A stretch of 64,000 nucleotides of DNA from Virgibacillus dokdonensis. GTDB taxonomy: Bacteria; Bacillota; Bacilli; Bacillales; Amphibacillaceae. Position numbers and translations under genes: made by a program. The stretch covers positions 884,969 to 948,968 of the forward strand of contig NZ_LT745763.1 of NCBI RefSeq assembly GCF_900166595.1, read 5' to 3'. The notes beneath the pieces are model-generated. The model searched no databases. It was not told where the DNA came from and was given only the letters and a program-made list of their open reading frames with translations. Below, one piece after another: positions 25,415-34,627 of the stretch (the stretch's first letter is position 1; each line of letters begins with the position of its first letter).

Positions 25415-27178
25415 ATGAAATTTAGATATATATTGATTGTTTTAGTAGTATTATGTGTTGGCTGCAGTAGTAATGAAAAATCGAACACATTAGGAAAATC
25501 TGATACAAAAAATAAGCACGATATCTCTTTTAAATATGCAGATATAACAGAAGAAGCAGGTGTTAAATTTCAGCACACAAAACCTCAGTTTGATTCTAAG
25601 GTAGATAATATTATGCCATGGATAGCTTCAATTGGGTCATCTGTTGCTGTTGTTGATTACAACCAAGATGGGTATTATGATTTATATTTTACTAATTCTG
25701 AAATTGGAACTGAGAATGCTTTATTTGAAAATGATGGGAATGGTAGTTTTAAAAAGGTTGAGAGTGAAATAAATAATATTAATCAAGATGGTATTTCTAC
25801 TACTGCTCTATTTTTTGATTATGATAATGATGGATTTCCAGATTTATTTGTTGGTAGCTGGGGACATAGTAAGTTATTTAAAAACAATGGAGATGGATCA
25901 TTTACCGATGTAACCGAGGAATCAGGTATTAATGAATTTGGGTATCCAGCTAAAGCTATTGCTATAGATTATAATCAAGATGGTTATTTGGATATATATG
26001 TTGGCAACTATTTCAGAAGTGAAAATAACTTATGGGATCTTGATACAACAAAAATAATGCATGATGATTTTGAGACAGCTTTGAATGGCGGAGATAATTA
26101 TCTTTATAGAAATAATGGAGATGGTACATTCACTGAAGTAGCTAATGAAATGAGTGTAGATGATACTGGTTGGACTTTAGCTACGGGGTCAGTTGATTTA
26201 AATGGTGATGGGTATCCAGATATATATAATGCTAATGACTTTGGTCCGGACTCAATATATATTAATCAGGAAGGGGAAGGATTTGAAAAAATTACTCAAT
26301 CAAATAACTTTGGAAATGATACTCACAAAGGAATGAATGTTGATTTTGCCGATATTTTTCATGAAGGGGAATATGGAATATATGTAAGTAATGTTAGCAA
26401 AGAGTCTTATATAATTGAAGGAAATGATTTTTGGTATCCCAAAGAAAATGGAGAGTATGAAAACATAGCAGATAAGCTTAATATTAACTATGCTGGTTTT
26501 TCATGGGGAGCGAAATTTTTTGATGTAGACAATTCTGGAGAATTTAGTTTAATAGTCACAAATGGATTCATAACTGGTGAGAGTAGTGAAGATTATTGGT
26601 TTGATTTAGGAACTCTTGTAACTACGCCAGGAAATGTAGTAGAGGATACTAAAAATTGGCCTACTATTGGAGATAAAGATTTGTCAGGAGATGAAAGCAA
26701 ATTTTTATTTTTAAATCAAGGAGATAATAAAGAATTTATAGATGTTGCAGAGGAAGCAGGGATTAATTTTACTTATGATGGTAGAGGAGTATCCCCAATA
26801 GATATAGACAACTCAGGAGAATTAGATTTGGTTTTCGCTAATCAAAATGCTCCAGCAAAGGTTTATAAAAATGAAATTAGTAATGATAATAATTGGATAA
26901 ATATTGAACTCGAAGGTAGTTTTCCAAGTAACATAGATGCAATTGGAGCAAAAGTAACTATCACTACTGAAAATAAAGAAACTCTAATTGAAAAGGATGG
27001 TGGAAATGGTTTTGGAGGACAAAGTGATCCACGTATTCATTTTGGAACAGGGTCTGAAGAAATAATTAATGAGATAAAAATAGAATGGCCAAGCGGTAGA
27101 ACACAATCATTAGAAGATGTAAAAACAAATCAATTTCTTTATATTAAAGAAGACTCTTCTCTCACTTTAAAGAATTAA
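25415..27178 (+). CDS. VCBS/FG-GAP repeat lipoprotein with C-terminal ASPIC domain (UnbV-like), 587 aa
   Basis: The N-terminus is a lipoprotein signal (MKFRYILIVLVVLCVGCSS, with the lipidated Cys in the VGC box), so the protein is anchored outside. The body has repeats with EF-like calcium loops: DYNQDGYYDLYF, DYDNDGFPDLFV, DYNQDGYLDIYV, DLNGDGYPDIYN, DVDNSGEFSLIV and DIDNSGELDLVF, which fit a beta-propeller. The C-terminal 80 residues match ASPIC/UnbV: NWINIELEG, AIGAKVTITT, GNGFGGQSDPRIHFGTG, and IKIEWPSGRTQSL. UnbV proteins are conserved in enediyne clusters; their function is unknown. It is the last gene of the operon, 24 bases after the ketoreductase. Confidence 0.93.
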   Translation: MKFRYILIVLVVLCVGCSSNEKSNTLGKSDTKNKHDISFKYADITEEAGVKFQHTKPQFDSKVDNIMPWIASIGSSVAVVDYNQDGYYDLYFTNSEIGTENALFENDGNGSFKKVESEINNINQDGISTTALFFDYDNDGFPDLFVGSWGHSKLFKNNGDGSFTDVTEESGINEFGYPAKAIAIDYNQDGYLDIYVGNYFRSENNLWDLDTTKIMHDDFETALNGGDNYLYRNNGDGTFTEVANEMSVDDTGWTLATGSVDLNGDGYPDIYNANDFGPDSIYINQEGEGFEKITQSNNFGNDTHKGMNVDFADIFHEGEYGIYVSNVSKESYIIEGNDFWYPKENGEYENIADKLNINYAGFSWGAKFFDVDNSGEFSLIVTNGFITGESSEDYWFDLGTLVTTPGNVVEDTKNWPTIGDKDLSGDESKFLFLNQGDNKEFIDVAEEAGINFTYDGRGVSPIDIDNSGELDLVFANQNAPAKVYKNEISNDNNWINIELEGSFPSNIDAIGAKVTITTENKETLIEKDGGNGFGGQSDPRIHFGTGSEEIINEIKIEWPSGRTQSLEDVKTNQFLYIKEDSSLTLKN

Positions 27179-27191
27179 GTATTCAATAAAT

Positions 27192-27245
27192 ATGATATAA
27201 GTAATTTATCGGGTATTGGGTAATTTACTTATATCATTAATTTGT
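27192..27245 (+). terminator. Hairpin after the UnbV-like gene
   Basis: ATGATATAAGTAA (27192-27204) pairs with TTACTTATATCAT (27225-27237), followed by the T-rich stretch TAATTTGT. It probably ends the 19858-27178 operon. Confidence 0.65.
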
Positions 27246-27295
27246 AAGTCAAGAATAAATTATTGGATTATATAGAAAGGAAGTGTTGAATTAAA

Positions 27296-28330
27296 GTGGC
27301 AGAAAATACTCTCTTTTCACAAGAATACCATCAAGCATATAAATATGCATCATACTATACAGGAAAAAAGATAATGAAGATTTTCAATCAATTGGGTTTA
27401 TTTACTAAAACAAATGATTGGATTACTATTAACGAAGTATTAAATAGAATAAATTGTGATTATTCTTTTGTGCCCAGTGTTAAGTGGGCATTAGAATTCG
27501 TAGTTCAAGAAGGTTTTATTAGAAAAAATAAAATAGAATACTCGTTGATTAACAATAAGACATCTATTAAAAAACCTACAAATTTTAATTTAAAGGTATC
27601 TCTAAATACAATAGATTTTATTAGCAAGAACTGGTTAGATGTTGTGAGAGGAAATATTTCTCCATTACATTTACTTTTCAGAAATAATAATGGTGAAATC
27701 TGGAGAACATATTTTGGGCAAAGTAATTCTTTATATAAAGTTCATAATGAATGGATAGCAAATTATCTCTCTGGACAGAAACTGGCAAGCAATATGACTA
27801 TTTTAGAGCTGGGTGCTGGTTATGGTTCTGGGACAAGAGAAGCTATTAATAAAATATTAGATAAAAAAATAAACTATCTTGCTTCTGATTTAAGTAATGC
27901 TATGTGTAAATTTATCAAAGATAAAACTTCGTATGATTATCTAGATACTTTAATTGTTAATTTTGATAAAGATATAGCTCTGCAAGTTAATAATCGAGAG
28001 TTTGATTACATTTTAGCTATAAATGCTTTGCATTGTTCTAAAGATATTTTAGCTACTTTGAATAGCATTAAAAAATCTTTGAAAAAAGGTGGGTCACTTA
28101 TTTTATCAGAATGTATAAGGGACTTTCGTTCACCATTAATGCATCAAGAGTTTATTTTTAATTTATTACCAGGGTACACTCAAAAACGAAATAATGAATA
28201 CTTTATTCAAGGTTTTTATTATGAGGATGATTGGATTAATGTTCTAAAAGATGCTGGATTTATAGATATTAATATTGATTTGAATTCCGGCCCCAAAAAA
28301 CTAGGAGCTATTATTAAGGGGACTATATAA
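27296..28330 (+). CDS. SAM-dependent methyltransferase with N-terminal helical domain, 344 aa
   Basis: The N-terminal 150 residues resemble the helical/winged dimerisation part of O-methyltransferases (HQAYKYASYYTGKKIMKIFN, FVPSVKWALEFVVQEGFIRK). The catalytic Rossmann part starts at ILELGAGYGSGTREAI (motif I), then SDLSNAMCKFIKD, YILAINALHCSKDILATL and KKSLKKGGSLILSE. The last three blocks are close to methyltransferase domains embedded in polyketide synthases. It is a likely C- or O-methylating tailoring enzyme. GTG start, with AAGGAAGTG about 12 bases upstream. It is the last island gene before the repeat R copy 3. Confidence 0.87.
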   Translation: MAENTLFSQEYHQAYKYASYYTGKKIMKIFNQLGLFTKTNDWITINEVLNRINCDYSFVPSVKWALEFVVQEGFIRKNKIEYSLINNKTSIKKPTNFNLKVSLNTIDFISKNWLDVVRGNISPLHLLFRNNNGEIWRTYFGQSNSLYKVHNEWIANYLSGQKLASNMTILELGAGYGSGTREAINKILDKKINYLASDLSNAMCKFIKDKTSYDYLDTLIVNFDKDIALQVNNREFDYILAINALHCSKDILATLNSIKKSLKKGGSLILSECIRDFRSPLMHQEFIFNLLPGYTQKRNNEYFIQGFYYEDDWINVLKDAGFIDINIDLNSGPKKLGAIIKGTI

Positions 28331-28864
28331 TTTTGTAAAAGTTCTATGTGGTTTTTATGATATGATAAACTATACTATTACAATCAGTATAATCTTTAGT
28401 ATAGTAAAAAAGACAGTCAAATAATTTGTATAATTTATGCTGAATGCGTTTAAAACATGCTCATTCAAATAATCTTAAAAAGAAATTGATTCACGGAATA
28501 GTGGCTTTTTGTAAGTGACAAATTTAAAAAATGTATTTGATTATAATTTTCTATCGATATGATTCTATCAGGAATCATTAGTAATACATGCTGATAGTGA
28601 GTGACCTGCGGCAAGCTTAATTCTATCAATGTAATCAATCTGCTGTTTAGTCAACAGGATGGGATTATAACAATGGATAAAAAGAAATTCTTAAAGAATA
28701 TTTATTACAAACATTTCAAAAAATACGCTATTATCAATACAGTAACCGTAGCCTGCATTCACGCTGCAGTTTAATATTGTTTATTTCCTATCTATTATTT
28801 GGCTATTCTTGAATTCATTTAAAAATCAAAAAATATATAATTTTCAACTGTTTACTACTACTTT
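28331..28864. other. Gap after the last island gene
   Basis: AT-rich, without a recognised gene. A 33-codon frame at 28673-28774 begins MDKKKFLKNIYYKHFKK; it has no convincing ribosome site and is probably chance. A weak hairpin (28370-28404) follows the methyltransferase. Confidence 0.5.
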
Positions 28865-29326
28865 TGATTACGACATTCAATATGTACCAGCTTTCAATCT
28901 TTTTTACTACCTGTTGTGGTGCGGAAGGCTTTACCATTGAAGGAGAAGCATTTATCAACCACGGTTTTAACTGCTCGCTCTTTACCGCCATGTCAATTCT
29001 TAGTGAATGCTGGGAGGGTAAGAGGCCCCGCCAGCAGAGCTTAGAATGGATTGTCCGTGGTACGTTATTGATGCGGATAGAGCCATAAAAGTCTTCTTTT
29101 TTCTATTCGCTAAAAAATTCACTATCACGGACACAAACAAGGTTAAGGATGGTGGGGTATTGCTCTATTTCTAAGCTGAAACAACGAGCTAATTTTATCT
29201 CAGTTTTTTGGTGGACTTGAACTATGAAACAGTGGACTCTATGTGCATATTCAATTTTAGTACAGACGAACCTTATTGGAAAACACGATAGACTCGATAT
29301 GGATATTGGTGGATCTGTTTATGTGA
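28865..29326 (+). repeat. Repeat R, copy 3, with a transposon-type end; right member of the island-flanking direct repeat
   Basis: The left edge TGATTACGAC and the following TTTTTTACTACCTG...TGCGG blocks match one end of the 465-bp miniature transposon, so repeat R appears to be the subterminal part of the same transposon family. From 28958 it matches the left half of copy 1. From 29101 to 29326 it matches 3744-3969 with three differences. It is uninterrupted at the TTCTATT site where copy 1 carries an insertion. Confidence 0.75.
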
Positions 29327-29501
29327 TATAATCACTTGGCCGTAATTTTTAGTATTAATTGTATTTTTCTTTATACTTTCAGTAAAACGACATATTGATT
29401 TGATTCAATCATTTTCTTTTCACTCTACAAAGATATTATTTTACAATATTACATTTAGATTTCTGATGGGTATTTGATAAAACTAATTGTTTGAAAATTA
29501 C

Positions 29502-29529
29502 TTGACATTTACGGGTCATTTGTTACTAT
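29502..29529 (+). promoter_or_regulatory. Sigma-A-type promoter candidate
   Basis: TTGACA at 29502-29507 and TACTAT at 29524-29529 are separated by 16 bases. No open frame follows before the terminator at 29703. Confidence 0.55.
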
Positions 29530-29534
29530 GAAGA

Positions 29535-29745
29535 TATATTTATCTAATTTATTAGTTGCTTTCTAAGCAGAAGTCGTTACACCTTCATCTACTAGAAGGA
29601 GATTCGACATAAAGAGTTATTACCCTTGTATTCCTTAAAAAGGTTATGTTGGGTGGACGTCATGTCACAAAAGGGCAGTCATGCCTATTATATAGTATAT
29701 TTAAAGCCAATTTATCTCATAATTATGGGGTTAGTTGGCTTTTTA
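29535..29745 (+). ncRNA. Candidate small RNA between a promoter and a terminator
   Basis: A consensus promoter is followed about 200 bases later by a good terminator hairpin, with no gene in between. The segment contains an AGAAGGAGATT ribosome-like site but no usable frame after it. I do not recognise a known riboswitch or T-box. It may also be the leader of a gene removed by the IS66 insertion just downstream. Confidence 0.35.
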
Positions 29746-29747
29746 TT
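29703..29747 (+). terminator. Hairpin terminator before IS66 copy 2
   Basis: AAAGCCAA (29703-29710) pairs with TTGGCTTT (29735-29742), followed by TTATTT. Confidence 0.65.
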
Positions 29748-29860
29748 TGAAATTTAAATAGTTATTTTAAAAGGCAATAGCTTATCAGATTAAAATGGTG
29801 CTGCTATGTAAGCGTTAAACAGCCCACACCTATTATGTAGATGTGGGCCTATGTTAAGAT

Positions 29861-31480
29861 TTACTTAGATTTCGTAGGAACGCGACACTCTTGAGGCATC
29901 GTGGTTGACCACGGTAAGAGTTGGGCTAGTTGTTCCCTATCTGTTGTATCTATATTGGGAAGTCGTTCAAATAAGTAGCTAAGATAATGGAATGGATTTA
30001 ATCCGTTTTCCTTGGCTGTTTCCACTATGCTATAAACAGTGGCGCTGGATGTAGCTCCTTTGGCGGTATTACTAAAAAGCCAAGCTTTTCTTCCGATCAC
30101 AAAAGGCTTGATCGACCGCTCTGCGCAGTTGTTGTCTATCTCCAATCTTCCATCCTTTAAAAATCCTTCTAAGCGATCCCATTGTTTACGGCAATAGGTA
30201 ACAGCTTTGCCTAGTTTACTCTTCGGAAGAACACGCGGCGTTTGCTGTTTTAGCCATGCTGAAAAAGCATCCAGCACGGGCTGACTGCGCTCCAAACGTT
30301 GTTCATAACGTTCCTGTGGGCTAACGCTCTTTAGGTCGCGTTCGATATCGAATAATTGATTACAAAAGTCTAAGCCTTCTTTCGCTTTTACCGCTGTAGT
30401 GGTCGAAGATTCGGGAAGCGATTGTAATGCTTCTGTGAATTTACGACGTGCATGCGCCCAGCAACCAATCAGAACGACATTCTTTATTCCATTATAACCA
30501 GGGTAACCGTCTACTGTTAAGTAGCCCTGATATCCCTGTAGGAATCGTCGTGGATGTTTGGATGCTCTTGTTTGCTGGTACTCATACAAAATGATTGGCA
30601 CATCCGTGTGTCCAGAGCGATACAGCCACATATACGAATTGGAAGTAGCTTTTCTACCTGGTTCAGATAAAACTTGTACAACTGTTTCATCTGCATGTAT
30701 GGTATCCAATTCTAATAGGGCGGTATGCATCTCTTTGTAAATGAGTGTAAGCCAAGTGGTCGCACCATATATGACCCAATTAGCTAGTGTTTGACGTGGA
30801 ATAAAGACGCCAAATCGTTCGAATTGCTTCTCTTGGCGATACAACGGCATTCCTTCCACGTATTTTTGCGACATCGTATAGGCCATGGCGGAAGGAGAGG
30901 CTAAACTCCCTGGAAACACAGGCGCTGGCATTTTAGCTGTTTGAATAGGCGTTTGTATCTCATGTTGTTCACAATGGCGACAGCTATAGACGTACTGGAC
31001 ATGTTCCACCACTTTCACCTGCGCAGGAATAACCTTTAATTCTTTACGCACTTGCGTGCTCATTTCATGCAGTTCACCAGCGCAACACGAACACACCTGT
31101 TCCTCAGCAGGTAAACGGTATTCTACCGTTTCCGTAGGCAGGTTGTCTAATTGCTTCTTGCGTTTATATGTAATCGTCTCCACCGTAGGCTCTTCATGGT
31201 TGGAATCCGAAGTGTCCTCTACCTCGTTAAAAAGAGACAGTTGGTCAGAATTGGTCTTCTCGCTAGAAGAGCCGAATTTTTGTTGTTGAAGCAATCTAAA
31301 TTGTTCTTCATACCATTTTAATTTTGCTTCTAGCTCTTCTTTTTCCAACTCTAGCTTTTCGTTGAGCTCTTGATAATATTCCATTGTGTTCTTGTTTGTT
31401 TCCGCTGTTTTATCCATAAAATTAGTATACGAAAAAGAACCCGACTTGCCTAGTCGAATTCCCGTATTTCTATATTTCAA
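29861..31480 (-). CDS. tnpC: IS66 family transposase (TnpC), 539 aa
   Basis: Full-length IS66 DDE transposase of a different subtype from copy 1. It has a coiled-coil N-terminus ([20 protein letters not shown]), a four-cysteine zinc-finger-like part ([15 protein letters not shown]), and catalytic motifs in [21 protein letters not shown] and [24 protein letters not shown] lies between the second and third acidic residue. The first residues before the coiled coil ([13 protein letters not shown]) may be untranslated; an internal Met in FMDKTAE is an alternative start. The stop lies 53 bases inside the left tip. Confidence 0.94.
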   Translation of the reverse strand: MKYRNTGIRLGKSGSFSYTNFMDKTAETNKNTMEYYQELNEKLELEKEELEAKLKWYEEQFRLLQQQKFGSSSEKTNSDQLSLFNEVEDTSDSNHEEPTVETITYKRKKQLDNLPTETVEYRLPAEEQVCSCCAGELHEMSTQVRKELKVIPAQVKVVEHVQYVYSCRHCEQHEIQTPIQTAKMPAPVFPGSLASPSAMAYTMSQKYVEGMPLYRQEKQFERFGVFIPRQTLANWVIYGATTWLTLIYKEMHTALLELDTIHADETVVQVLSEPGRKATSNSYMWLYRSGHTDVPIILYEYQQTRASKHPRRFLQGYQGYLTVDGYPGYNGIKNVVLIGCWAHARRKFTEALQSLPESSTTTAVKAKEGLDFCNQLFDIERDLKSVSPQERYEQRLERSQPVLDAFSAWLKQQTPRVLPKSKLGKAVTYCRKQWDRLEGFLKDGRLEIDNNCAERSIKPFVIGRKAWLFSNTAKGATSSATVYSIVETAKENGLNPFHYLSYLFERLPNIDTTDREQLAQLLPWSTTMPQECRVPTKSK

Positions 31481-31484
31481 TTTT

Positions 31485-31835
31485 TTATAGAATGGTGCGC
31501 GCTAGTACTTCTCTGTGTGCTTGGTGCTGGTTCATCGACATACCATCCAACAACCAGCGAAATTGACGTGGGCTAATAGATATAGGCGTTGTGTCTTTAT
31601 CGGATGGCCATTGAAATGTTCCTTTTTCAAGCCGACGATAATACAGCCAAAATCCGTTGACTTCCCATTGCAGTATTTTTAACTTATCACGCTTTCGGTT
31701 ACAAAATACAAACAGGCAAGGAGAAAAAGGGTCTAAATCGAAGCATTCTATCACAATGGCAGCAAGTCCATCAATCGATTTACGCATATCTGTGCTACCG
31801 CAAGCTAAATACACTTTTTCAAATGTCATATTCAT
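31485..31835 (-). CDS. tnpB: IS66 family accessory protein TnpB, 116 aa
   Basis: IS66 Orf2 with the signature [20 protein letters not shown], then [20 protein letters not shown] and [15 protein letters not shown]. It ends in [14 protein letters not shown], as usual. It ends 4 bases before the longest tnpC frame. Intact. Confidence 0.94.
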   Translation of the reverse strand: MNMTFEKVYLACGSTDMRKSIDGLAAIVIECFDLDPFSPCLFVFCNRKRDKLKILQWEVNGFWLYYRRLEKGTFQWPSDKDTTPISISPRQFRWLLDGMSMNQHQAHREVLARTIL

Positions 31836-31843
31836 GAACGTGA

Positions 31844-32178
31844 TTACTTCCCTAAAACATGAATAATATCCGAGAGTAAGTTCATATCCGTTCCTGATCG
31901 CACTTCAATGGAGGTAGAACCAACGTGAATAAAGATCGGTTCTTTCTCGTGAGGTGGTACAAGTGGAGAATCACCCATTTGAACGGTTAGCCATTGTGTT
32001 TCCCTGGATGTGCTTTTCTTTATGGAGGTTTTGTCGTGCTCACGAAATTGTTGCACCCAATAATACATCTGATGCGTTTTAATTCTTTCCCCCGGTACCA
32101 TTCAGATATACTTTGTCCGCTTTCCTTCCAGGCATCATACCGCGCTTTCCATTCTATTCGCTTGTCTTTTAGGGTCAT
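31844..32178 (-). pseudogene. tnpA: IS66 TnpA with a one-base frameshift
   Basis: The N-terminal part (MTLKDKRIEWKARYDAWKES, GQSISEWYRG) and the C-terminal part (ERIKTHQMYYWVQQFRE, ..., SIEVRSGTDMNLLSDIIHVL) are in different frames. They join exactly at a run of five G near 32100, where six G would restore one frame. So a single base has been lost, or ribosomal or transcriptional slippage on the G run is used. The helix-turn-helix typical of long TnpA spans the junction. Confidence 0.8.
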
Positions 32179-32221
32179 CGCATAATCTCCTAATTTATTT
32201 TCTAAGAAGATTATCACATAG

Positions 32222-32554
32222 ATGCCCTGTGATTGTTATGTGTATTTTATTTTACGCTTACCTTTAGAAGAGCAAAGAACATATTTTCTTGAGGCGTTAA
32301 AATACGGATTTGCTGCTAAGGAAGAATTGCTATTATTTTTAGAAGAACCTGAACAATATGGGTTAAAACTTGAAGAAGACTCTTACATTTATGAGTTTCT
32401 AGATGGGGTAATTAATAATATTAATCATAATCTAGAATATGATGCTAATGATATTGATTTTAGTATAGATATATCAAGTGGAGAAGATGATGATGTAGAT
32501 TATTACTTGTATTCAGTAGTTGAAAAAGTTAATAAGAGGTTAAATGAAAAGTAA
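32222..32554 (+). pseudogene. Chimeric frame: gene 3' part fused to the IS66 tip
   Basis: The first 13 codons (MPCDCYVYFILRL) lie inside the IS66 tip that ends at 32261. The remaining about 97 residues are acidic and helical (LEEQRTYFLEALKYGFAAKE, ELLLFLEEPEQYGLKLEEDS, then an Asp/Glu-rich tail). The resident gene has therefore lost its own start to the insertion or a following deletion. No ribosome site precedes the ATG. The family is not recognised; small acidic Bacillota immunity-type proteins look similar, but that is only an impression. Confidence 0.55.
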
Positions 32555-32925
32555 TTTGCATCTCGTTGATTTTAATAAATTAGTATTTTTTAGTGATAAT
32601 ACATTAAAGAATCATTGATTATTTATTGAAAAGATTAATATATTCGGTAGTTAGGCAATAACTTTACATTGGAAACTCAATGGTTATTCATTTCCGGGTA
32701 AATAATTCTATATCAGCCATAATCTATTTTTATCATGTAACAAAAATAGGTTATGGCTTTAATTATAAGTTATTTATTTAGAATAAAGTTTATTGCAATA
32801 ATTGCGAAATATTATGATATAATAAGATTGATAAGAGTATTATGAAACAATTCAACAATCGGGCCATATTGTAGAATGACATATCTGGGCAACAAGGCCT
32901 AAACTAAACTTGTGGGGTTAAAAAT
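32555..32925. other. Gap with terminator and cassette-like motif
   Basis: No gene is seen. It contains the hairpin at 32715-32758 and, near 32862-32880, a motif ATCGGGCCAT-TTGTAGAA that recurs in diverged form between the following small genes. Confidence 0.5.
32715..32765 (+). terminator. Hairpin terminator
   Basis: AGCCATAATCTATTTTT (32715-32731) pairs with AAAAATAGGTTATGGCT (32742-32758), with one G-T pair, followed by TTAATT. It would end the transcript of the chimeric frame. Confidence 0.7.
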
Positions 32926-33422
32926 ATGAAACAAAGTGGGAATTTATACTTTTTCTGCGGAAAAATGGGTGCAGGAAAATCAACTAAATCAAAAGAAATA
33001 GCAGTAATAAAAATGCGGTACTGTTATCTGAGGATAAATGGCTTTCATCCCTTTATCCCAATCAAATCGAATCATTTGAGGATTATCTAAAATTTTCGGC
33101 ACAGATCAAGCCGTTGGTAAAAAAGCATGTCCAAAACATATTAAGTGTCGGTACAGATGTAGTAATGGATTTTCCAGCTAATACTCAAGGGCAGCGAAAA
33201 TGGTTTTTGGAATTAGCTTTAGATGTCAATTCAAGCCATCAACTAATTTACCTTAATTTAACTAACGAGTAATGCTTACGTCAAATTGCATAAAGACTAA
33301 TAGAACAACCCGAAAGAGCAGAGTTTGACACGGAAGAGATGTTTACTCATGTTACTAACTTTTTTGAAGCACCTGAAGTATCAGAGGGTTTAAATATTTT
33401 AGAGTTCAGTGGAAAAGAATAA
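32926..33422 (+). pseudogene. Broken P-loop nucleotide kinase/ATPase (AAA_33-like)
   Basis: Starts MKQSGNLYFFCGKMGAGKST with a clean Walker A. A frame change near 33015 is then needed to continue with VLLSEDKWLSSLYPNQIE and VVMDFPANTQGQRKWFLEL. Two further stops (near 33270 and 33300) interrupt the C-terminal part, which ends in FFEAPEVSEGLNILEFSG. The pattern fits small kinase-like ATPases of the AAA_33/zeta-toxin-like group often found near resistance-type acetyltransferases. Non-functional. Confidence 0.8.
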
Positions 33423-33532
33423 CAAGGAGTTCGACATAAAAATGTCGCATCTTCATCAATCGGGCGCAGTTGTGGAGGAAGCACTGTGCTTGTATCGGGC
33501 GAGATTGTTTAAATAAATAAAACAAATAAAGG

Positions 33533-34090
33533 ATGGGGGAACGGATGAGAATTGATCAGCAAGAATTTATTGTAAGCGATACAACCTATGTAATTAGATC
33601 TGCTAAAAATATAGACGCAAAGGAATTGTCTGAAATCAGATTGCAAATCGATGGAGAGACTGAAAACCTTGACAGAGAAAAAGGTGAAGCATTTATAGAC
33701 ATTCAAGGTTTTGAAGAACTAATTAAAACAGATACAGAAAATAAGAAGAACCTTTTTTTAGTTGCTGTAATTCATGACAAGATTGTCGGCTTTTCAAGAT
33801 GCGAAGGCAATCGTTTGAAAAGGTTTGCACACAAAGTAGAGTTTGGGGTTTGTATCCTAAAAGATTATTGGGGTTATGGAATTGGTAAGAATCTACTAAA
33901 AGAATCAATTGCCTGGGCTGACTCAAACGGAATAAAAAAAATAACCTTAAATGTTCTTGAGACAAATGAGAAAGCAATAAATCTCTATGAGAATTTCGGC
34001 TTCAAAACCGAAGGGATTTTGAAAAATGACAAACTTTTATCGGATAAAGAATACTACAATACCATTGTAATGGGAAGATTTAATGGATGA
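33533..34090 (+). CDS. GNAT family N-acetyltransferase, 185 aa
   Basis: Acetyltransf_1 fold. The acetyl-CoA loop is CILKDYWGYGIGKNLLKESI (the G-x-G-x-G/A region), followed by ITLNVLETNEKAINLYENFG and FKTEGIL, a typical motif B ending. The N-terminal half carries TYVIRSAKNIDAKELSEIR. The substrate cannot be told; relatives acetylate ribosomal-protein N-termini, spermidine or drugs. The start may be the ATG at 33533 or, with better spacing to GGGGGAA, the ATG at 33545. It is the only intact gene in a run of relics and is flanked by the ATCGGGC-type motif. Confidence 0.9.
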   Translation: MGERMRIDQQEFIVSDTTYVIRSAKNIDAKELSEIRLQIDGETENLDREKGEAFIDIQGFEELIKTDTENKKNLFLVAVIHDKIVGFSRCEGNRLKRFAHKVEFGVCILKDYWGYGIGKNLLKESIAWADSNGIKKITLNVLETNEKAINLYENFGFKTEGILKNDKLLSDKEYYNTIVMGRFNG

Positions 34091-34199
34091 TGCCTATGCG
34101 CTGTTCCGTAAAAGGAAGCAGTTGTAGAAGAAGCATTGAGCTTGAATTAGGCCATTTTGTGGAAAAACACTTGGAGTGAGCAGTGTATGCGGGGATAGG

Positions 34200-34627
34200 A
34201 GATAAGAAAAATTATTAATCTGTTTTTAAATTTTAGACACTTTAGTAGAGCAAAGCAAAGAAGAAGGTTTTCCTTTGTAGAACGGTTATTGAATGATTAA
34301 AAAAATGGTATTAATACGTTTAGCCATTTTGGAGAAGGGATCTTTGGTGTATTTAATGAAAAAGGTTTAGTTATCTCTATTGGCAAACTAAACAAGGACC
34401 CGTTTTCTAATGAACAACATATAGGCAGACTGAAAAGGTTTTATGTTGATATGGATTATAGAAGGAATGGCATCGGTAGTATTCTTGTAACAAATATAAT
34501 TAACGAAGCCAGAAAGCATTATAAAATTTTAGTGCTTCATACAGATACAAAGCAAGCGGATAAATTTTACAACTCAATCTAAAAGGGCGATATTTATCCA
34601 AAACCAAGTCACTTTATGGAGCTTTAA
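34200..34627 (+). pseudogene. Broken GNAT acetyltransferase
   Basis: Readable as KRFYVDMDYRRNGIGSILVT, then IINEARKHYKILVLHTDTKQ and ADKFYNSI in one frame, with the acetyl-CoA loop R-R-N-G-I-G. In-frame stops occur before the core (near 34300) and after YNSI (near 34580); KGDIYPKPSHFMEL follows the second stop. No proper start was found. Confidence 0.75.

Larger units (their letters stand above)
29808..32261 (-). mobile_element. IS66-family insertion sequence (copy 2)
   Basis: Both tips are visible: GTAAGCGTTAAAC at 29808, and on the other strand GTAAGCGTAAAAT starting at 32261. Length is 2454 bp, normal for IS66. tnpB and tnpC are intact, and tnpA has a one-base frameshift. The 8 bases on each side do not match each other, so no target duplication is left and one flank has probably been rearranged. 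Confidence 0.93.

Noticed and set aside
28864..29088. 74-codon frame in repeat copy 3
   Set aside because: It lies wholly within transposon end repeats and repeat R; the matching stretches in the other copies are short, interrupted or shifted, so coding is unlikely.
29800..32269. Target-site duplication for IS66 copy 2
   Set aside because: The 8 bases outside each tip do not match.
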